A stretch of DNA of 5,535 bases from an uncultured Clostridia bacterium (GTDB lineage Bacteria; Bacillota; Clostridia; Christensenellales; Borkfalkiaceae). Position numbers and translations under genes: made by a program. The notes under the pieces were generated by a model. It saw nothing but the letters and a program-made list of their open reading frames with translations, did no database searches and was not told where the DNA came from. Below, piece by piece: positions 5,449 through 5,535 of the stretch (position 1 is its first letter; every line of letters starts with the position of its first letter). The stretch is from assembly GCA_945834965.1 (NCBI GenBank), contig CAMAHZ010000089.1, positions 1 to 5,535 on the forward strand, in the 5' to 3' direction.

Positions 5449-5531
5449 GCGGATATGGCGGAATTGGCAGACGCGCAGGACTTAGAATCCTGTGGGTGAC
5501 CGTGCAGGTTCGACTCCTGTTATCCGCACCA
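5449..5531 (+). tRNA. tRNA-Leu (anticodon UAG), CCA encoded
   Basis: This is a complete class II tRNA of 83 nt with the CCA. Acceptor GCGGATA pairs with TATCCGC, followed by discriminator A and CCA (5529-5531). The D-stem is GCG/CGC. The anticodon arm is CAGGA-CTTAGAA-TCCTG with anticodon TAG at 5483-5485, which reads CUA and, by wobble, other CUN leucine codons. An 11-nt variable arm (TGGGTGACCGT) is typical of leucine. The T-arm is GCAGG-TTCGACT-CCTGT. All stems pair, so it appears functional. Its expected promoter is at 4945-4973, behind two repeat units. Confidence 0.96.
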
Positions 5532-5535
5532 GAAG

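Noticed and set aside
4985..5485. Plus-strand open frame of 166 codons plus two shorter frames across the repeats
   Set aside because: They start in tRNA sequence (the frame beginning MAELADAL is the familiar translation of tRNA-Leu 5' ends), repeat only because the DNA repeats, and lack ribosome binding sites.

Overview
The window looks like a fragment of an anaerobic, Gram-positive-type bacterium, most likely an uncultured member of the Clostridia. The grounds are a group-B-like [FeFe] hydrogenase, a Lit-type (DUF1461) lipoprotein-remodelling protein, a YhhN/lysoplasmalogenase-like protein, sigma-A promoters with near-consensus boxes, and purine-rich ribosome binding sites. This placement is inferred from gene content, not from a phylogenetic marker.

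Positions 1-4600, minus strand, hold a probable four-gene operon read right to left. It has a strong sigma-A promoter (4568-4596), then an O-antigen ligase/Wzy-family membrane protein (3009-4532), a YhhN-like membrane protein (2230-2964), a DUF1461/TIGR01906 membrane protein (1536-2246), and a monomeric [FeFe] hydrogenase cut by the left edge (1-1502). Gaps are 44 bp, a 17-bp overlap, and 33 bp, and I see no terminator between the genes. The first three are envelope proteins that plausibly act on surface glycans, ether lipids and lipoprotein acyl chains. The hydrogenase is a soluble iron-sulfur enzyme, so its place at the end of this operon is unexpected.

Positions 4599-4950, minus strand, hold a small separate transcription unit: an 89-aa unknown protein ending directly at a rho-independent terminator. 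Its only visible promoter is an extended -10 six bases before the ATG, so the mRNA may be leaderless.

Positions 4945-5535, plus strand, hold the most unusual part. A textbook promoter (4945-4973) points at a tRNA-Leu(UAG) gene, but the intact tRNA lies only at 5449-5531. Between them are two base-identical, head-to-tail 217-bp units (5015-5231 and 5232-5448). Each starts with the exact first 28 nt of that tRNA and then changes to unrelated, hairpin-rich DNA. Each unit also contains a 16-nt exact reverse complement of the tRNA anticodon arm, and further on a match resembling the T-arm spacing. I read the array as tandemly amplified, interrupted and internally inverted tRNA-Leu copies, or a tiny non-coding element nested in the tRNA gene. 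In the precursor RNA the antisense segment could pair with the anticodon arm of the real tRNA.
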